Positions 24,473-37,047 of a DNA stretch of 64,000 nucleotides are shown here, in pieces. The stretch lies in the NCBI GenBank assembly GCA_003255025.1, contig QANY01013442.1, positions 248,001-312,000 of the forward strand. Reading direction: 5' to 3'. Numbering within the stretch: the stretch's first letter is position 1; every line of letters begins with the position of its first letter. A program made the translations under genes and the position numbers. The notes below the pieces were generated by a model. The model was not told where the DNA came from and searched no databases. It saw only the letters and a list, made by a program, of their open reading frames with translations. Source of the DNA: Datisca glomerata. Taxonomy: Eukaryota > Streptophyta > Magnoliopsida > Cucurbitales > Datiscaceae.

Positions 24473-24700
24473 AATCTCATTCATCCGCAAATTCTATTAG
24501 TCATAGAAAAATAATATGGAATTGATTGTTTTAAAAATAATAGAATTTGGACAATAAAAAAAGCCACAGATATCTATTTATTATGCTCTCGTTTGTAGTT
24601 ACTCTTTTGACCGTTTCACCATCAACCATATCCATATATAAAATCATGCTCCGCGGCCACTCATCCTAATCACAAGCTGCAAGGTTACCCAATTTAAGAA
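24473..24700. other. Short spacer upstream of the LTI65-like promoter
   Basis: AT-rich sequence between the LINE target site and the proximal promoter. No TE fragment was recognised. The LINE therefore ends only about 475 bp upstream of the start codon. Confidence 0.5.
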
Positions 24701-24720
24701 GACATTTTCCACGGATTTAA

Positions 24721-24861
24721 CGCCACGTATATACATGCGTGAAGGACGTGTCATAAAATTAAACGCATGGATTATCTTAACATATGTCCTGCTACTACAG
24801 CTGCCAGAGCCATGCAAAGGTGGCAAGGTAAATCCTTCTTTCTCTTGGCCCTCTCTATAAA
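24721..24861 (+). promoter_or_regulatory. Proximal promoter with ABRE-like motifs and TATA box
   Basis: Two ACGT-core motifs, CCACGTA (24723-24729) and GACGTGTC (24745-24752), match the abscisic-acid response element type. TATAAA lies at 24856-24861, about 75 bases before the ATG, leaving room for a 5' leader of about 45 bases. RD29B/LTI65 genes are known to be driven by ABREs through ABF/AREB factors. That this promoter responds to ABA or drought is inferred from the motifs and the gene family. Confidence 0.6.
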
Positions 24862-24934
24862 CCTTGGTATTTCTCTTCACAATCAACTAAAGAACTAAAT
24901 TTCAAAGCAATTTCTCATCACAGTTTGGAAAAAT

Positions 24935-27224
24935 ATGGATACTCAAATGGCACACCAACATGCGCATTATCATTGTTACGAGACTGACCCTCAAAATGTT
25001 GGAGTCCAGCAGGGTAAGATTTTGAATTGAGAATATTAAGTTTCGTTTTTTTTTCTGCGTGGTGAGGTGTAATTTTATTTTTTTTGGGTTGAGAAGTGGG
25101 AGAAGGTGGACATGAAGATGAACACCATGAGAAGAAGTCAGTGCTGAAGAAGGTTAAGGCAAAAGCTAAGAAAATAAAAGACTCAATCACAGGTCATAGT
25201 CATGATCACGACCATGATCATGATCTTGATCTTGACGAAGAAGACGATGAAGATGAAGAATTGGTGGAAGATCCTGAAGTTCATGGTGCACCAAGTAAGT
25301 TAATTATGTGGTGTGTTTTTGTAAGAAATTTCAAATCCCATTAGATCTAATCTGGAGAAGCATGTTTGCTTTGCATTTTCATTTTCATTTTTAATTTTAT
25401 GTTTTTAAATATATAAAATTATTATTGAAAAATATGTTTAATTACCAAAATGCATATTCCAGTCATTACCAATTTTGTAAACTTCAATTAGGTTTTAATT
25501 TAAACTTTTTTTGGCCAAGTTCTAATGGTGTCAAATCCATCTGATCAGTTCCTTAAAAAATTGAGTAGTGTTATAAAACTCGTTTTTGGACATTAATTTT
25601 TTTCTTTCTAAAATAACCTTATTTCTTCGAGTAGTTAACTTTTTATGATTAATTTGTGGCAGTGTATGAGTCAGGTGCAATGAGGAGTGGCGCCGCCATG
25701 GCTGAGCGGCAAGTCGACAAACCAGGGAAAGTCAATGACAGGTTTGGAAGGTCAACTACAGGAAGCGAAGATTCAGGTGTGGCACCGAATTCAACTCAGT
25801 CTGTGTCTCCAGGAGTATTATCTAATGGGCAAAGATCTAGTGAACCGAGTAGGACCTTTGTTTCTGCTGAAGATCAGGGGCAGTTAAAGGTCAACTTGGG
25901 TGGACCAATGGGATTGGTTGAGGATCCTCAATCACCCAAAGAGGGCCGATCCAAGGGTTATACTAGTCCTTCAGAACATCAGATGATCAAAACTAATGAT
26001 CCCACAGGACAAGGTAATTATGATAATTAAGATCATTGATTATAGTGGTTTTGTGACTTAATATTAGATATCAAGTAAAAATATTGGAAGTAATTAACTC
26101 GGCCAAAAAATTAATTTTGATGCAGGTAGTAAAGAAGCAGTTGGGATCACCCCTGTTCTCCAGTCATTTGGGAAGATGAATATCACTAACGAGCAAGAAC
26201 AACAACCAGAACAACAAAGGGATCCGAATCCTACGGGAAGCCATGATCAATTCTCCCCTGAACCAACTGATGCGACGAAGTCAACCACTTCTTACCCAAC
26301 AAACTCGTCCACTTACACCAATAAAATCTCTGCCGTCACTTCAGCAATCGCCGACAAAGCAATCTCGGCAAAGAACGCCGTTGCAGCAAAGCTCGGGTAT
26401 GGCGAAATCGATCAACAATCAAAAGACAGTACAACAGCGACATCAGAAATGCATGGCACGGTGGCCGGTTCCAGCGGCGGAGTCAAAGGGCAAGACAGGG
26501 GAATCTCTACCGTGAAATATCTTGCCGAGAAGCTGAAGCCGGGCGAAGAGGACAGGGCGTTATCTGAGATGATATCGGATGCTCTACATAAGCGTAAGGA
26601 GGAGGGGAAGGTGGAGTGCACATCGGAAGAAAAACCAATGGGGAAGGTGACGGAATCAGAGGAAGTGAAGAGGAGGTTGGGGATAGAGGAGGAGAAGAAA
26701 AATGATAAGGGAACTGAAGGAGAAACGACTAATACAAATGAGATAGGGAAAGGTATGGTTAATAAGCTTAAGGATACAGTTGGGTCATGGTGGGGAAGAG
26801 GCGGCGGCGGCTATTCTCAAACTTCTCAGCAGTCTACTGGCTCTCAACAAGGTGATTAAGTTTTAACTTGTTAGTTTTATCGGAAAATTCTACGGTATAG
26901 GTGTACCTCATTATTTTAGCTACATTTGAATTCAAGTGGTGTATGTGCAAGATTCATGCGGAAAATGATGTAGCACATGTTGCCCCAAATGAGAGATTTA
27001 GAAAACACAAATGAGTTACTTAATATGATGTATCATTGTATGCACCTCATTGTCATTTGGGTGATATTCAAATTGATGCATCTCATTTTCAACTTTAGTG
27101 TATTTGATCCATTTTCTTTTGTTTGAGAGAAGGGGTTGAAGGTTCTGTGGATTCTGCTGGAGAGGCTACGCAGCAGAGTAGTACTGGCGGTGAGGAGAGA
27201 AGACTTCAGGAATCAGGCAACTAA
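24935..27224 (+). CDS. Low-temperature-induced 65 kDa (LTI65/RD29B/CAP160-like) stress protein
   Basis: Five exons join in phase: 24935-25013, 25097-25294, 25663-26013, 26126-26851 and 27133-27224, all with GT/AG introns, giving 481 residues. Family hallmarks appear in order. They are a basic KKVKAKAKKIKDS stretch (about residues 40-55), a His/Asp and acidic run, DPEVHGAPMYESGAMR (about 86-101), KVNLGGPMGLVEDP in exon 3, GSHDQFSPEP (about 247-256), DKAISAKNAVAAKLGYG (about 286-302), AEKLKPGEEDRALSEM (about 343-358), and a C-terminal RRLQESGN. The protein is hydrophilic, without a signal peptide or membrane segment, and is probably largely disordered. Relatives accumulate under cold, drought, salt and ABA and are thought to protect cells in a LEA-like way; the biochemistry is unsettled. 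The start is the first in-frame ATG after the TATA box. If intron 4 were retained, translation would stop after one extra Asp (TAA at 26857-26859). Confidence 0.9.
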
Positions 27225-27470
27225 GACTTTTCCATTATGTCGAGTCTTGATTCGAGACTCTTGAATATGAATAGAGGGAATATTTCCTGTTTTTGTGTAC
27301 TGTGGTGTGTGTTACGATGTTTTTAAGTGTATGGAAGCTGAAGGTGTATTCAGAAATTTTGTTTTTTGTTCTTTGGCTTGTAATTTTCACGCTGCTTCTG
27401 TGAGAAGGGTACCTCTTTGAATAATAGTTGTTCTCTATTATATATTTATGTATCTGTAAATACTAAATTC
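27225..27470 (+). other. 3' untranslated region of the LTI65-like gene
   Basis: T-rich and AT-rich sequence follows the TAA stop and includes AATAATAG-type motifs near 27420. The polyadenylation point is not marked by a clear canonical AATAAA. Confidence 0.45.
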
Positions 27471-28169
27471 TTTAATCTTGTGCCACGGAAATTAAGTTGG
27501 AAAAGGGTCCCTTTGGCTCTGTTCCTGTGAAAAGAGAAATATTTTCTACTTAGGCACTGGAATTAATTAAGCTGTATTCTATTTTTGAATTTTCTGGAAC
27601 TACGAAAAGTATAGTCTTCTGGACAAACCGTATCGTGAGTGAGGAGCCGCATCCTAGGTCCAAGTGAGGAGCCGCCTAGCTTTGGACCGAAAAATTCAAA
27701 AGTTTGTGGCAACCTGAAACTAGACATGTCATGTGAAGAAACAGCTTGCAGCTACTTTCAACAAATTGCCTATCTTTCCTCCTCCCTCTCCCAGAAAACG
27801 CAGGAAGCCTCAGGTGACGCTCATGGAAGAAATACTGAGAAATATTACATGGAAAAAAAGAAATTATAGGAAAGAAATTAATTGCAGAATAAATAAAATA
27901 CGTGGAAAGAAAAATTACATGGAAACAAGGAAGTTGGATGAAAAGAGTGGAAAGAAAAATTACATGGAAACAGAAGTTGGATGGAAATTGGATGGAAAGA
28001 GAGTAGTTACAGAATAATATATTTCTATAATAATATATTTCTATCTAATGAGAATAATATATTTCTATCTAATGAGGAAAAATGTTATACAAGGAGAAGA
28101 CTAATTGCAGGAATGAATTTTTTTTAAATCTTGCATATGACACCAATGTAACTTGTATAAGGAAAGTTG
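27471..28169. other. Spacer with short tandem duplications
   Basis: Two copies of GTGAGGAGCCGC occur near 27638 and 27665. Two to three copies of GGAAAGAAAAATTACATGGAAAC occur near 27905-27970. AATAATATATTTCTAT is repeated three times near 28013-28070. Small open frames here follow the repeats and have no family resemblance. No gene is called. Confidence 0.5.
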
Positions 28170-28236
28170 AAACCCCTCAAGGTGGAGCTTGTAAGGATAT
28201 AATGCGCCATCTCGCTTACCCAATAGTTTGGTAAGA

Positions 28237-29319
28237 CTAATAAGCTTGAAGAACGTAAAAATCTTGGATTAATAAGCTTGGATTGAATTTTTTTCCGAAC
28301 AAAATGACAATCAAGTTTAATGTGTTGCGCTCATGAAAAACATGATTGTTGGCAATGTGTAAGGCAACTTGTTTGTGGAACATAGTGCACACAACTTGAT
28401 TGTCGTAGAACATAGTGATAGGAGATGTATGATGTATCCCAAAATCATGAAGCAAATATTTTAACCATACTCACACGTTAAAGTCGTCATTACTCTATAC
28501 TCAGTTTTGGCAGAAGAACGAGAAACTGAGGCTTGTTTTTTAATTTTCCAAGACAAAAGATTGGAGCCCCTAAAAGTGCAATAACTAGTGGTAAATCGAC
28601 GAGTAGCTGGACATCCTGCCCAATCAGAATCACAATAACCTCGCAAGTGAAGACTACTAGAGGATGAGAAAAAAAATTTCTTTCTCAATGGAACCCTTTA
28701 AATGACGAACCACTCGATGAACGATATCTAAATGGGTATTACGTGGTGCATGCATAAACTGGCTCAATATGTTAACCGACTAATTGATATTAGGTCTTGT
28801 AACTATAAGATATATGAGGCGGCCAACCAAACGACAGTATGGAGTAGGGTTAGTGTTCCGTGGGAAAATCTGAGATACGACCACCACTCAAACCACAATC
28901 CTTGAGAATGTCTAGTATATACTTCATTTGAGAGAGGAAAATTCCTTTTTGAGAATGACCAACCTCAATGCCAAGGAAAAATTTCAATTTCCCCAAGTCT
29001 TTAATGAAAAATTTTGCAGCAAGAAATCTTTTGGGCCGTTTGATAGACAATTCATCATTTCCGATGATAATAATATCAACATATACGAGAACAAAGGTTG
29101 AAGAAACACATTGATGATTGATAAATAGTGAATAATCTGATTTAGATTGAGAATAGCTGACTTGAAGTAACGCAAAAGATAATTTCACAAACCACTGTCG
29201 AGATGTTTGTTCCAAACCATAAATGGATTTGTTAAGCTTACAAATCCGTGGCTCCCCCTGTTTGGAAAATCCTAGTGGAAGAGTCATATACATGTCCTCA
29301 TCAAGGTCGCCTTGGAGAA
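28237..29319 (-). pseudogene. Copia RT (C-terminal) and RNase H fragment
   Basis: Reading right to left, the RT part shows MYMTLPLGF, CKLNKSIYGLEQTSRQWF, then an active site YVDIIIIGND where copia elements have YVDD, so the second catalytic Asp is changed. KDLGKLKFFLGIEV and a DCGLSGG segment follow. The RNase H part includes GYCDSDWAGCPATRRFTTSYC and FYDNQVVC, with HVFHERN near the end. Stops and frameshifts separate 28850 from 28690 and 28461 from 28455. In a complete element these domains convert RNA to DNA and remove the RNA. This copy cannot. Confidence 0.82.
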
Positions 29320-29324
29320 AGGCA

Positions 29325-30867
29325 TGTTAGAATTGTGCCTTAAAAGCACTAAAATTCTATTATATTATTGAGACATTTAATTTTGGTTAATAATAAATAG
29401 TTTACTCTTGTATTATGTGCAATACATTCTTGTAAAATGTCCACAAGCATAATAGTACTTGGTTAATGGGTCATATGGAGTTTAGCTCATGAGAACAATG
29501 TATTTAACCAAAAGTCCTTTATGACTTGTAAATACTTAATTTCACAGTCTAGTGAAGCTGAGCGCTTTGCTAAGAGAAGATTGTAGTACATTAACTCTAT
29601 TATATAGAGTGGCTTATCTTGGTCACTAGGTGGAGTGTCTAGTTAATGTAATAGTGTATTGAAAATGCATTGAAAGGACTAATGAGTCTGATTTTCAGTA
29701 AAGTACTATAAAATGAAAATCATGACTCATTGCTATTATTTTATGAGTACTCTCAATCTTGAGAGAGTTATGAGCTCATATTTAATAACTTAGTTGTTCT
29801 GATCTATTAAGAATGAAAGTCTATGAGTCAACATATTCCGTATGTTGGATGACTGATTTATTAGATAGTGAGTTCATAGATTCTTAATAGCAGAATCCAT
29901 AGATACTTTTAATTAAGTGACATAGTACCTCTTAGGTAATTCATTTATGTGGTCATGGGAAACTAAACACTTAGTATCTCTCATGGAGTACTAGAAATTT
30001 GATAATTTTACTTGAGGCATCAGATATGAAAATTATCATAGCTTACTAGTAGAATGAATTTGGAACCTAAGGATAATAAAATGTGTATAAATATTAGGTC
30101 GATAGTTATTTACCTAATTATACGTGGTACTATATTATGGAGGGGCATTACATAATGAATAACAGGTCAAAGATTATTACGTCGAGTAATTATGATTTTA
30201 TAGTGGAGTTAATCGTAATTAATAATTAATAAATTTGATTATGAGTTTAATCGATAGAGTTTCTTAATTATTTATTCAAATGTTTTTTATCCTTATGGTC
30301 CTCTTACTAGTCTCAGATTTGGGTTACGTTGTGACGAGACTTGTTTAATGAACAAGTAGTTTAACGTGAATACCCTATTATCAACCAAGTGATCTAAAAT
30401 TAGCTCATCTTATTCTAATAGGTCAATGATTATTTAAAATTAATTAATTTAATTTTAATTGACTTAATTTATAAATTGTTTACAATTGTAACCCATGTAA
30501 AGATGTGTGTTTTAAATAGTTTTTGATATAAAACAGTTTTTACTTCATGATTTAAAAAAAAGTAAGAAGGAATGACCATTTTTATTTGCTCTGAAGTCAT
30601 TTTCCAGAAAGATGAATTTAAGTAAATGCTATGGCCGAATTTTTTGTCTTTGGAAGAAGAAAGAAATATGTTAATTTTTTATCCGATTTTATTTGAGTGC
30701 CTACCCACTTGTGATTTTGGTTGACGGTTCGAGGAATAGTAGGGAAGACTATGAGGTTTCGATTTTTTATTGTCACGCTTCAAGAGGTATTTTTCCTAAT
30801 CCTTTGATAATTGCTTGTTTCTCGAATAATTCAAGAACCTGTATTTTTCGCTGCGTTGATTTCTTTA
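29325..30867 (+). repeat. 5' LTR of the Angela-like element (1,543 bp)
   Basis: It begins TGTTAGAATTGTGCC and ends just before the tRNA-Met primer site; the expected CA end has mutated to TTTA. It aligns with the 3' LTR along its length, except for segments missing from that copy. Confidence 0.85.
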
Positions 30868-30869
30868 AT

Positions 30870-30881
30870 TGGTATCAGAGC
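30870..30881 (+). other. Primer binding site (tRNA-iMet)
   Basis: TGGTATCAGAGC is the standard copia primer binding site, complementary to the 3' end of initiator tRNA-Met. It lies two bases after the 5' LTR, which fixes the orientation of the element. Confidence 0.88.
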
Positions 30882-31129
30882 AAATATTTTGAATTATTCA
30901 AGAAATGCCTTGAAAAATATAAATATATAATTTTTTTTATTGTTTTCGATATTCCCTTGCATAACCATTTAGACTTTACCTGTATTTTTCTGTTGGTTAT
31001 GTAATTAGAGGGACAATCTATGAAGATATTATTTTTTCCTTTAGTATTCGTATTTAATTTTTATAGATTCTTGTAAACTTTCTTCTAGAAAGTTAGGATT
31101 GATATGATGTAATTATTCGTATAGGGTGA

Positions 31130-34100
31130 AGATCGAAATGATGCCAAATGAGTATCGAATGACGGTTGAAAACTTGCGTCCACGTAGAAGTGGCTGCGTA
31201 GTGACAGTTTGGTGTTCAGATCATAACTTTTGGATTCGATATCTGATTGCGATGATTCAAAATCCTATGGAAATATAACTCAAGGACCCTAAATTTTGTG
31301 TTTCACAAAGAAGACCATAGTCGGATGTTTTCCCTGTAAAATTTGAGGCTGAATTCGGAACATCGAGATAATGACGAGAATTTTTCTGTTTTTCTGGTTT
31401 GGTTCGTTGGAACGGAATCAACCACCTGAGGTAATGGGTGACGGTCGACGGTGGCCAGTGGGTGCAACATGCGGTGAGATCAAGTGTGTCAACCAGGGGT
31501 AAACAGTTCCTATACTAGGGATCGATCTCAGCCTATCTTGAAGATCGGTTTTAGATTTTAAATTAAGATGTGGTAGAGTTATGCAAGGCTAGGATATATT
31601 TTAGATATTTTTCTTTTATACCCTGATGTTTTGTTTATTATATTTTATATCTAACATGTTTAGATAATTTTATTTTTTGCACATCACATTTAGATATCAT
31701 GTGACTTTAAGTTTCTAAAAAGACAAGCGTTTGTGATTGCATAATGAAGATAAAATTAAGCATAATCGAGTAGGGTATAAATGGCTAACCCTAGAAGCAT
31801 GTTATTAATTTTATGTAAATGTAATTTTTAATTTTAATAATCTCGCTAGGTATTTTAATTTATCGTTAATAAAATTGTGAGATTATTAGAACTTAGATAA
31901 AATTATATTAACTTAAATATAATTCTAATTGAGCATGCTTCTTTTATCAGAGTAGGTTGCTAAAGATTAGGTTGGCTAATCATTTAATGTCCAATAATCG
32001 AAACTCACAGTCTCCATTATTGGATCATAGTAAGGTGCCGGGGTAGCTCGTCTTTAATCTTGGAAGTTCCTTAAATGAGGGTATTTGAAGTATCAGATAT
32101 TACAAGTATGGTCTTTGTAATGATCACCTTGATAAGTGAATAACTGGAAACGATCTGCCTAAGCAGGAGTTGTCCACTTGTCACAAGTTTGAGGGTGAAA
32201 TAATGGTATACACTTGACTCATTTTTTATAGTATCCCACCTAGGCGGTTCTTATTATTTATTTCGAGAGACCAAAGGTGAACGTTAGTTTATTACTAGAT
32301 ATTAATACTAGATTAGTAGGATTACTATGTATTAATATCAGATTGGTAACTAATTGGATTGGACTATCCTACCAATTATTTTTTGAATGTGCGTTTTGTC
32401 TAAGCGTGCGTATGTTTATGAGAGTTGGGATACCGTTGCGTACATTGCATGATTAAATTTTTTTATTTTTTTTATTTTCATGATATGATGTATTCGTTAA
32501 TTAGAATGTGTTTGTAATAATTGAGAATTTTATTATTTTTTAGTAATTAAAAATTTTATCCATGAGCCCATTAACATCTTTATTGAAAATATTGTCGACA
32601 TTAATGGATATTACCTAGAAATTTAATCTGATCGTAAAAAGAAGCAAGTACACTCCTAATTAACGCTACTCTAGACCTTTCTTAGAGATTCACTCAGGAG
32701 AATAAAATTAATATTGGCTATGCAGATAGTTTGAATTTTAGCTTCATGTAACAAGGTGTCATTATAGGATAAAAATGTTGGAACTACAGTAAATTCATTC
32801 TTCATGGAAGCTGATATAATTATTAATCTCCAGTAAGATATGTGAAGGGTTATGTTGAACACTAAGATGGAAATGGAAACTCTGGTTAATGACCATATCA
32901 TTATGGTTGGTGTTTTTACAAAACGAGACAGAGATTCCTATAGCCAAAATCGATGGGGAAACCCAAGACGGTTTAGTCTTGGATACCTAAGCAGATTCCT
33001 TAGATCGGTTAATGATCAAACTACAACACATGCATAAATTTTTAATAGGGGTGAACTGAATTTGAAACTTTAGATAGCTAAGGGAATCTTGAAGACACAG
33101 ATTGTGTTAAACGTGATCTAGTCAACTTCTTCTTTTGAGCTTAAGCTTAGCCTAGATAAGATGAAGAAAATAAATATATCTAAATGGAGTTGACTTAGAG
33201 TAAGAAAGAGAGAGCAAGCTACAATGGGATATGCTTCTATTATGAGAAGACTGGATAGAAGAAAACTACCTAAAAGATTTTCTTAATTATAAAGAGCTGA
33301 AACATGCATCTCATTATGAAGTGATAAGTGATTGATTCTAATACGTCCTGGCGTGTAGACCCTGAAATCACTAATCACATTTACAATTCTATGTGAAGGT
33401 TCTAGGAAACTAGAAAACTAAATGAGAAAGATTGCATGTTGTTCTTTGGATAGAGCATATGCATTGTTTTTTGGATAGTAAATTTATTTCTAAATTTTTT
33501 GTTGCATGATATAGAGTAAAATAATAGTATACATAGTACATTATAGAAGAGAAAATTTTCAAGCCAACTATATGTCTATAACATATGTCATGATCTTATT
33601 ATCTAAGTATGATTCGAAGACTAGTAAGAGACAGGCTTCATGGTCTTTAAATTTATAAACTCTTACAAGTGAGCGAATTCATTACTGATAAGTATACGAC
33701 AAAGAGTCTTTTTTGAGACAAAATGACGTAGAGGTCTATAATTAGTGTTAGAGTATATTACTTGAGTGGACAAGTGAAAGTCTAGGTGAGGGGTGGTTAT
33801 GGGTATAATGTCATCAACTTTATTGACGGGTACTCTAGATATGACTAAGTTTATCTTATGCTTCTCGATTCTGAAACTTTTGACAAATCAAATAGTTTAA
33901 ATGAAAGTCTAGAAGGTATTGGAGAGACAAACTATGTCTCTTCAATTTGATTGAAGAAGTAAATACCTCTTAATGACATTCACTAACTACAAGGTTAATA
34001 TCGGTATTGTATTCCAGCTGGTTACATCTGGGTCACCCAGAGAATTGTGTAACAATAAGAAGAAATGTTTTCTTTTAACATGATGAGATCTATGTGTAGT

Positions 34101-36000
34101 TATTTAACTGACCTAATTTCAATTTAAGAATTAGCTTTATAGATTACGTATTTTGAATCTAACATCATCTTTGGAAATTCTTGAAACATCACAAGAATTA
34201 TGAAATGTTCGTAAACTTAGTTTACGTATCCTTCATATATGTGGATGTCTAGCACACGTGTTAAAAGAGAATGTTGTCAAGTTAGATGGTAGATCAAAAT
34301 AAAATATAACTATAGTCTATGAAAAAAAAAGTGGGTTATTTGTTTTTATAGTACCAAGAATAAGAAGTGTTTGTAAGTATAAATATTGTATTCTTGGAAG
34401 AAGATTATATTTCAAAAAGAATATCTAGATGCAACACAAACTTAGAGGAAGTTTCCAATAGTATGTGTATCACACAATCTAATTTGATAATAGATAAGTC
34501 CAGAAGTTAGTGAGAATTTAGTTAGTCAAGAGAATAAGAATGAAGTACTTCCTCCTCGTACATAACCATTCGTAGTGGGAGCGTTTCTCATTCATATGAG
34601 ATTTAAATGTTCCTAGGAGAGTCTGATATGGTAGTCTTGATGGAACATGAGATAGATCCTAATCACTGCGTTATAGTGGGAGGGGATCACAACCAATTGA
34701 GGGATCACAACCAATTGAGAGATTTCATGTTCAAGTGAGAGACTTTCGAGTCAATCTCAGAGGAACAGAATTCAGATCCCAGAAACTGTACATAGGTTAT
34801 AAATGATGCAAAATAAATCATTGGCTTCAAGCAATGAAATCTGAAAATGACTCCATTAACTTTAACAGAGTATGGAAGCTTGTAGAAGCTCATAAAGAAT
34901 TAGGTGTTGAAGATGTACAAGCAGAAGCAAGAAATAGATGCAAGGTTAAGATCTTCAAGGCTAGACTTAGTGAGAAATGGTGTACTTAGAGAGAAGATAT
35001 TAAGTATAGAAGATCATTTTCACTAATAGCCATGCTTATGTCTATAAAGATAGTGTATCTTTTACAACTCATCTCTTTTACGAGTTTTTTAGCAAATGGA
35101 TGTCAAGAATGCTATCTTGTATGACGATCTTGAAATGAATATCTTTATCTCTCAATTTTTGGATTTGTCGCTAAAGGCCAGGGATTATGATATATATGAT
35201 GCATTAGTCCAGTTGTGGACTTAACGATGCATTAAAGACTTAGAACATTATGTAGATCATGTAATCAAGTTTTGATTTTGATCAAGATCATGACGAGGCA
35301 TGTCAGTATAAGAGAAATGAAGGAAACATAATGATTTTCTTGGTGTTTTATGTAGATGACATTTTATCATCAAGAATGATATAGAATGAAATGTCACCGA
35401 TAAAATTACATTTATCTGAATTTATGATATTAAAGAGTTTGGAAAAGTGGTATTCATGGTAAGAATTAAGTTCTTTCGAGACTTAAATATAAAATGATAT
35501 TCTTATCTTGAACTGTGTAGACAATAATATGTTATGTAGGTGTACAATGATGAATTTCAAGAAAGGGCTTGTTACTCTTTTAGGTTTGGAACCTATATAT
35601 TCTATCAGTGTCTTATGACATATGATGGAATATATAGCATGCAGACAGTTCCCTTGTTTTTTTGTAGTGGGAAGTATTAAGTATGTTCTATTGTACACTG
35701 GATGTATATTTCGCAGTAGGCTTAGTCAGCAGATATCAGTTAAATTTTAGAGGATTTCACTGGATAGTTGTGAAGAATATACTCAAGTATCTTAGGAGAA
35801 CGAGAGATAATGTACTTGTCTATCATGATGAGAATCTCATACCAGTTCGGTGTATGGATTAAGATTTTCAATTAGATTACTTCAGCGGTAGAACCTAGCA
35901 GACCAGTTTACGAAGTCTTTAGCCACACAAGTTTTTGGGTCATATGTAGAGAACATGAGGGTTAAGCTGGTTGTAAATGTGCTTTAGGGCAAGTGAGAGA
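31130..36000 (+). pseudogene. gag-pol remnant of the Angela-like element
   Basis: The polyprotein is riddled with stops, but its domains appear in copia order. Near 33345 there is a protease-like motif (WRVDPEITNHI, family form VDTGATNHI). Near 33805-33890 integrase begins (FIDGYSRY), with the integrase C-terminal region at about 34210-34430 (HIC-G then GRRLYFKKN). RT starts near 34810 (WLQAMKSENDS) and keeps YVDD at 35349-35360 (FYVDDILSS). An RNase H start lies near 35700-35890 (DVYFAVGLVSRYQ, ILKYLRRTRDNVLVY). The gag part (about 31.8-33.2 kb) is not clearly recognisable. The order PR-INT-RT-RNH shows copia rather than gypsy type. Confidence 0.78.
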
Positions 36001-36001
36001 T

Positions 36002-37042
36002 TATTAGGATTGTGCCCTAAAAGCACTGAAATTGGAGAGGCATAGTTTGTCTATTGAGAATGAGACAAGTTTTTGGGTCATATTTAATAACTTAATTGTT
36101 TTGATCTATTAAGAATGAGATTCTATGAGTCAACATATTCCGTAAGTTGGATGACTGAGTTATTAGATAGTGAGTCCATAGATTCTTAATAGCAGAATCC
36201 ATATATACTTTTAATTAAGTGACATAGTACCTCTTAGGTAATTCATTTATGTGGGCATCGTAAACTAAGCACTTAGTATCTCTCGTGGAGTACTAGAGAT
36301 TTGATAATTTTACTTGAGGCATCAAGTATGAAAATTATCATAGCTGACCAGTAGAATGAATTTTTAACCTAAGGATAATAAGATGTGTATAAATATTAGG
36401 TCGATAGTAATTTACCTAATTATACACGGTACTATATTATGGAGGGGCATTACATAATGAATAATAGGTCAAGGATAATTACATCGAGTTTATTTAGCCA
36501 AATATTTTTTTATTCTTATGGTCCCCTTAGTAGCCTCGGATTTGGGTTACATTGTGACAAAACTTGTTTAATGAACAAGTGATTCAATGTGGATACTCTA
36601 TTCTCAACCAAGTGATCTTAAAACTAGCTCATCTTATTCTAATAGGTCAATGATTAATTAAAATTAAATAATTTAATTTTAATTAACTTAATTTATAAAT
36701 TGTTTAAAACAGTTTTTACTTCACGATTTAAAAAAAGTAAGAAGGAATGGCCATTTTTACTTGCTCTGAAGTCATTTTCCAGAAAGATGAATTTAAGTAA
36801 ATGCTATGGCCGAATTTTTTGTCTTTGGAAGAAGAAAGAAATGAGTTAGTTTTTTATCTGATTTTATTCGAGTGTCTACCCATTTGTGATTTTGGTTGAC
36901 GGTTCGAGGAATAGCAAGGAAGACCATGAGGTTTTGATTTTTTATCGTCACATTTCAAGAGGTATTTTTCTTAATCCTTTGATAATAGGTTATTTCTCGA
37001 ATAATTCAAGATCCTGTATTTTCCGCTATGTCTATTCCTTCA
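36002..37042 (+). repeat. 3' LTR of the Angela-like element (1,041 bp, with deletions)
   Basis: It begins TATTAGGATTGTGCCC (the TG start has mutated) and ends CCTTCA. Compared with the 5' LTR it lacks roughly 400 bases early on and about 90 bases around the ATTAATAATTAATAAATTT region. The shared parts are clearly similar, so the insertion is old but not ancient. Confidence 0.85.
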
Positions 37043-37047
37043 AGGCA

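Larger units (their letters stand above)
29325..37042 (+). mobile_element. Complete but inactive Angela/BARE-like copia retrotransposon, 7.7 kb
   Basis: Two LTRs (29325-30867 and 36002-37042) flank an internal region. A perfect 5-bp duplication AGGCA lies at 29320-29324 and 37043-37047. The primer binding site TGGTATCAGAGC (30870-30881) matches the 3' end of initiator-tRNA-Met, and a purine tract AAGTGAGAGA precedes the 3' LTR. The LTR start (TGTTAGGATTGTGCCCTAAAAGCAC) resembles BARE-1/Angela LTRs. It inserted into the older minus-strand copia element in opposite orientation. Confidence 0.9.

Noticed and set aside
27639..28017. Lys-rich short open frames after the LTI65-like gene
   Set aside because: They follow short tandem duplications and A-rich sequence, with no conserved motif or splice link to the upstream gene.
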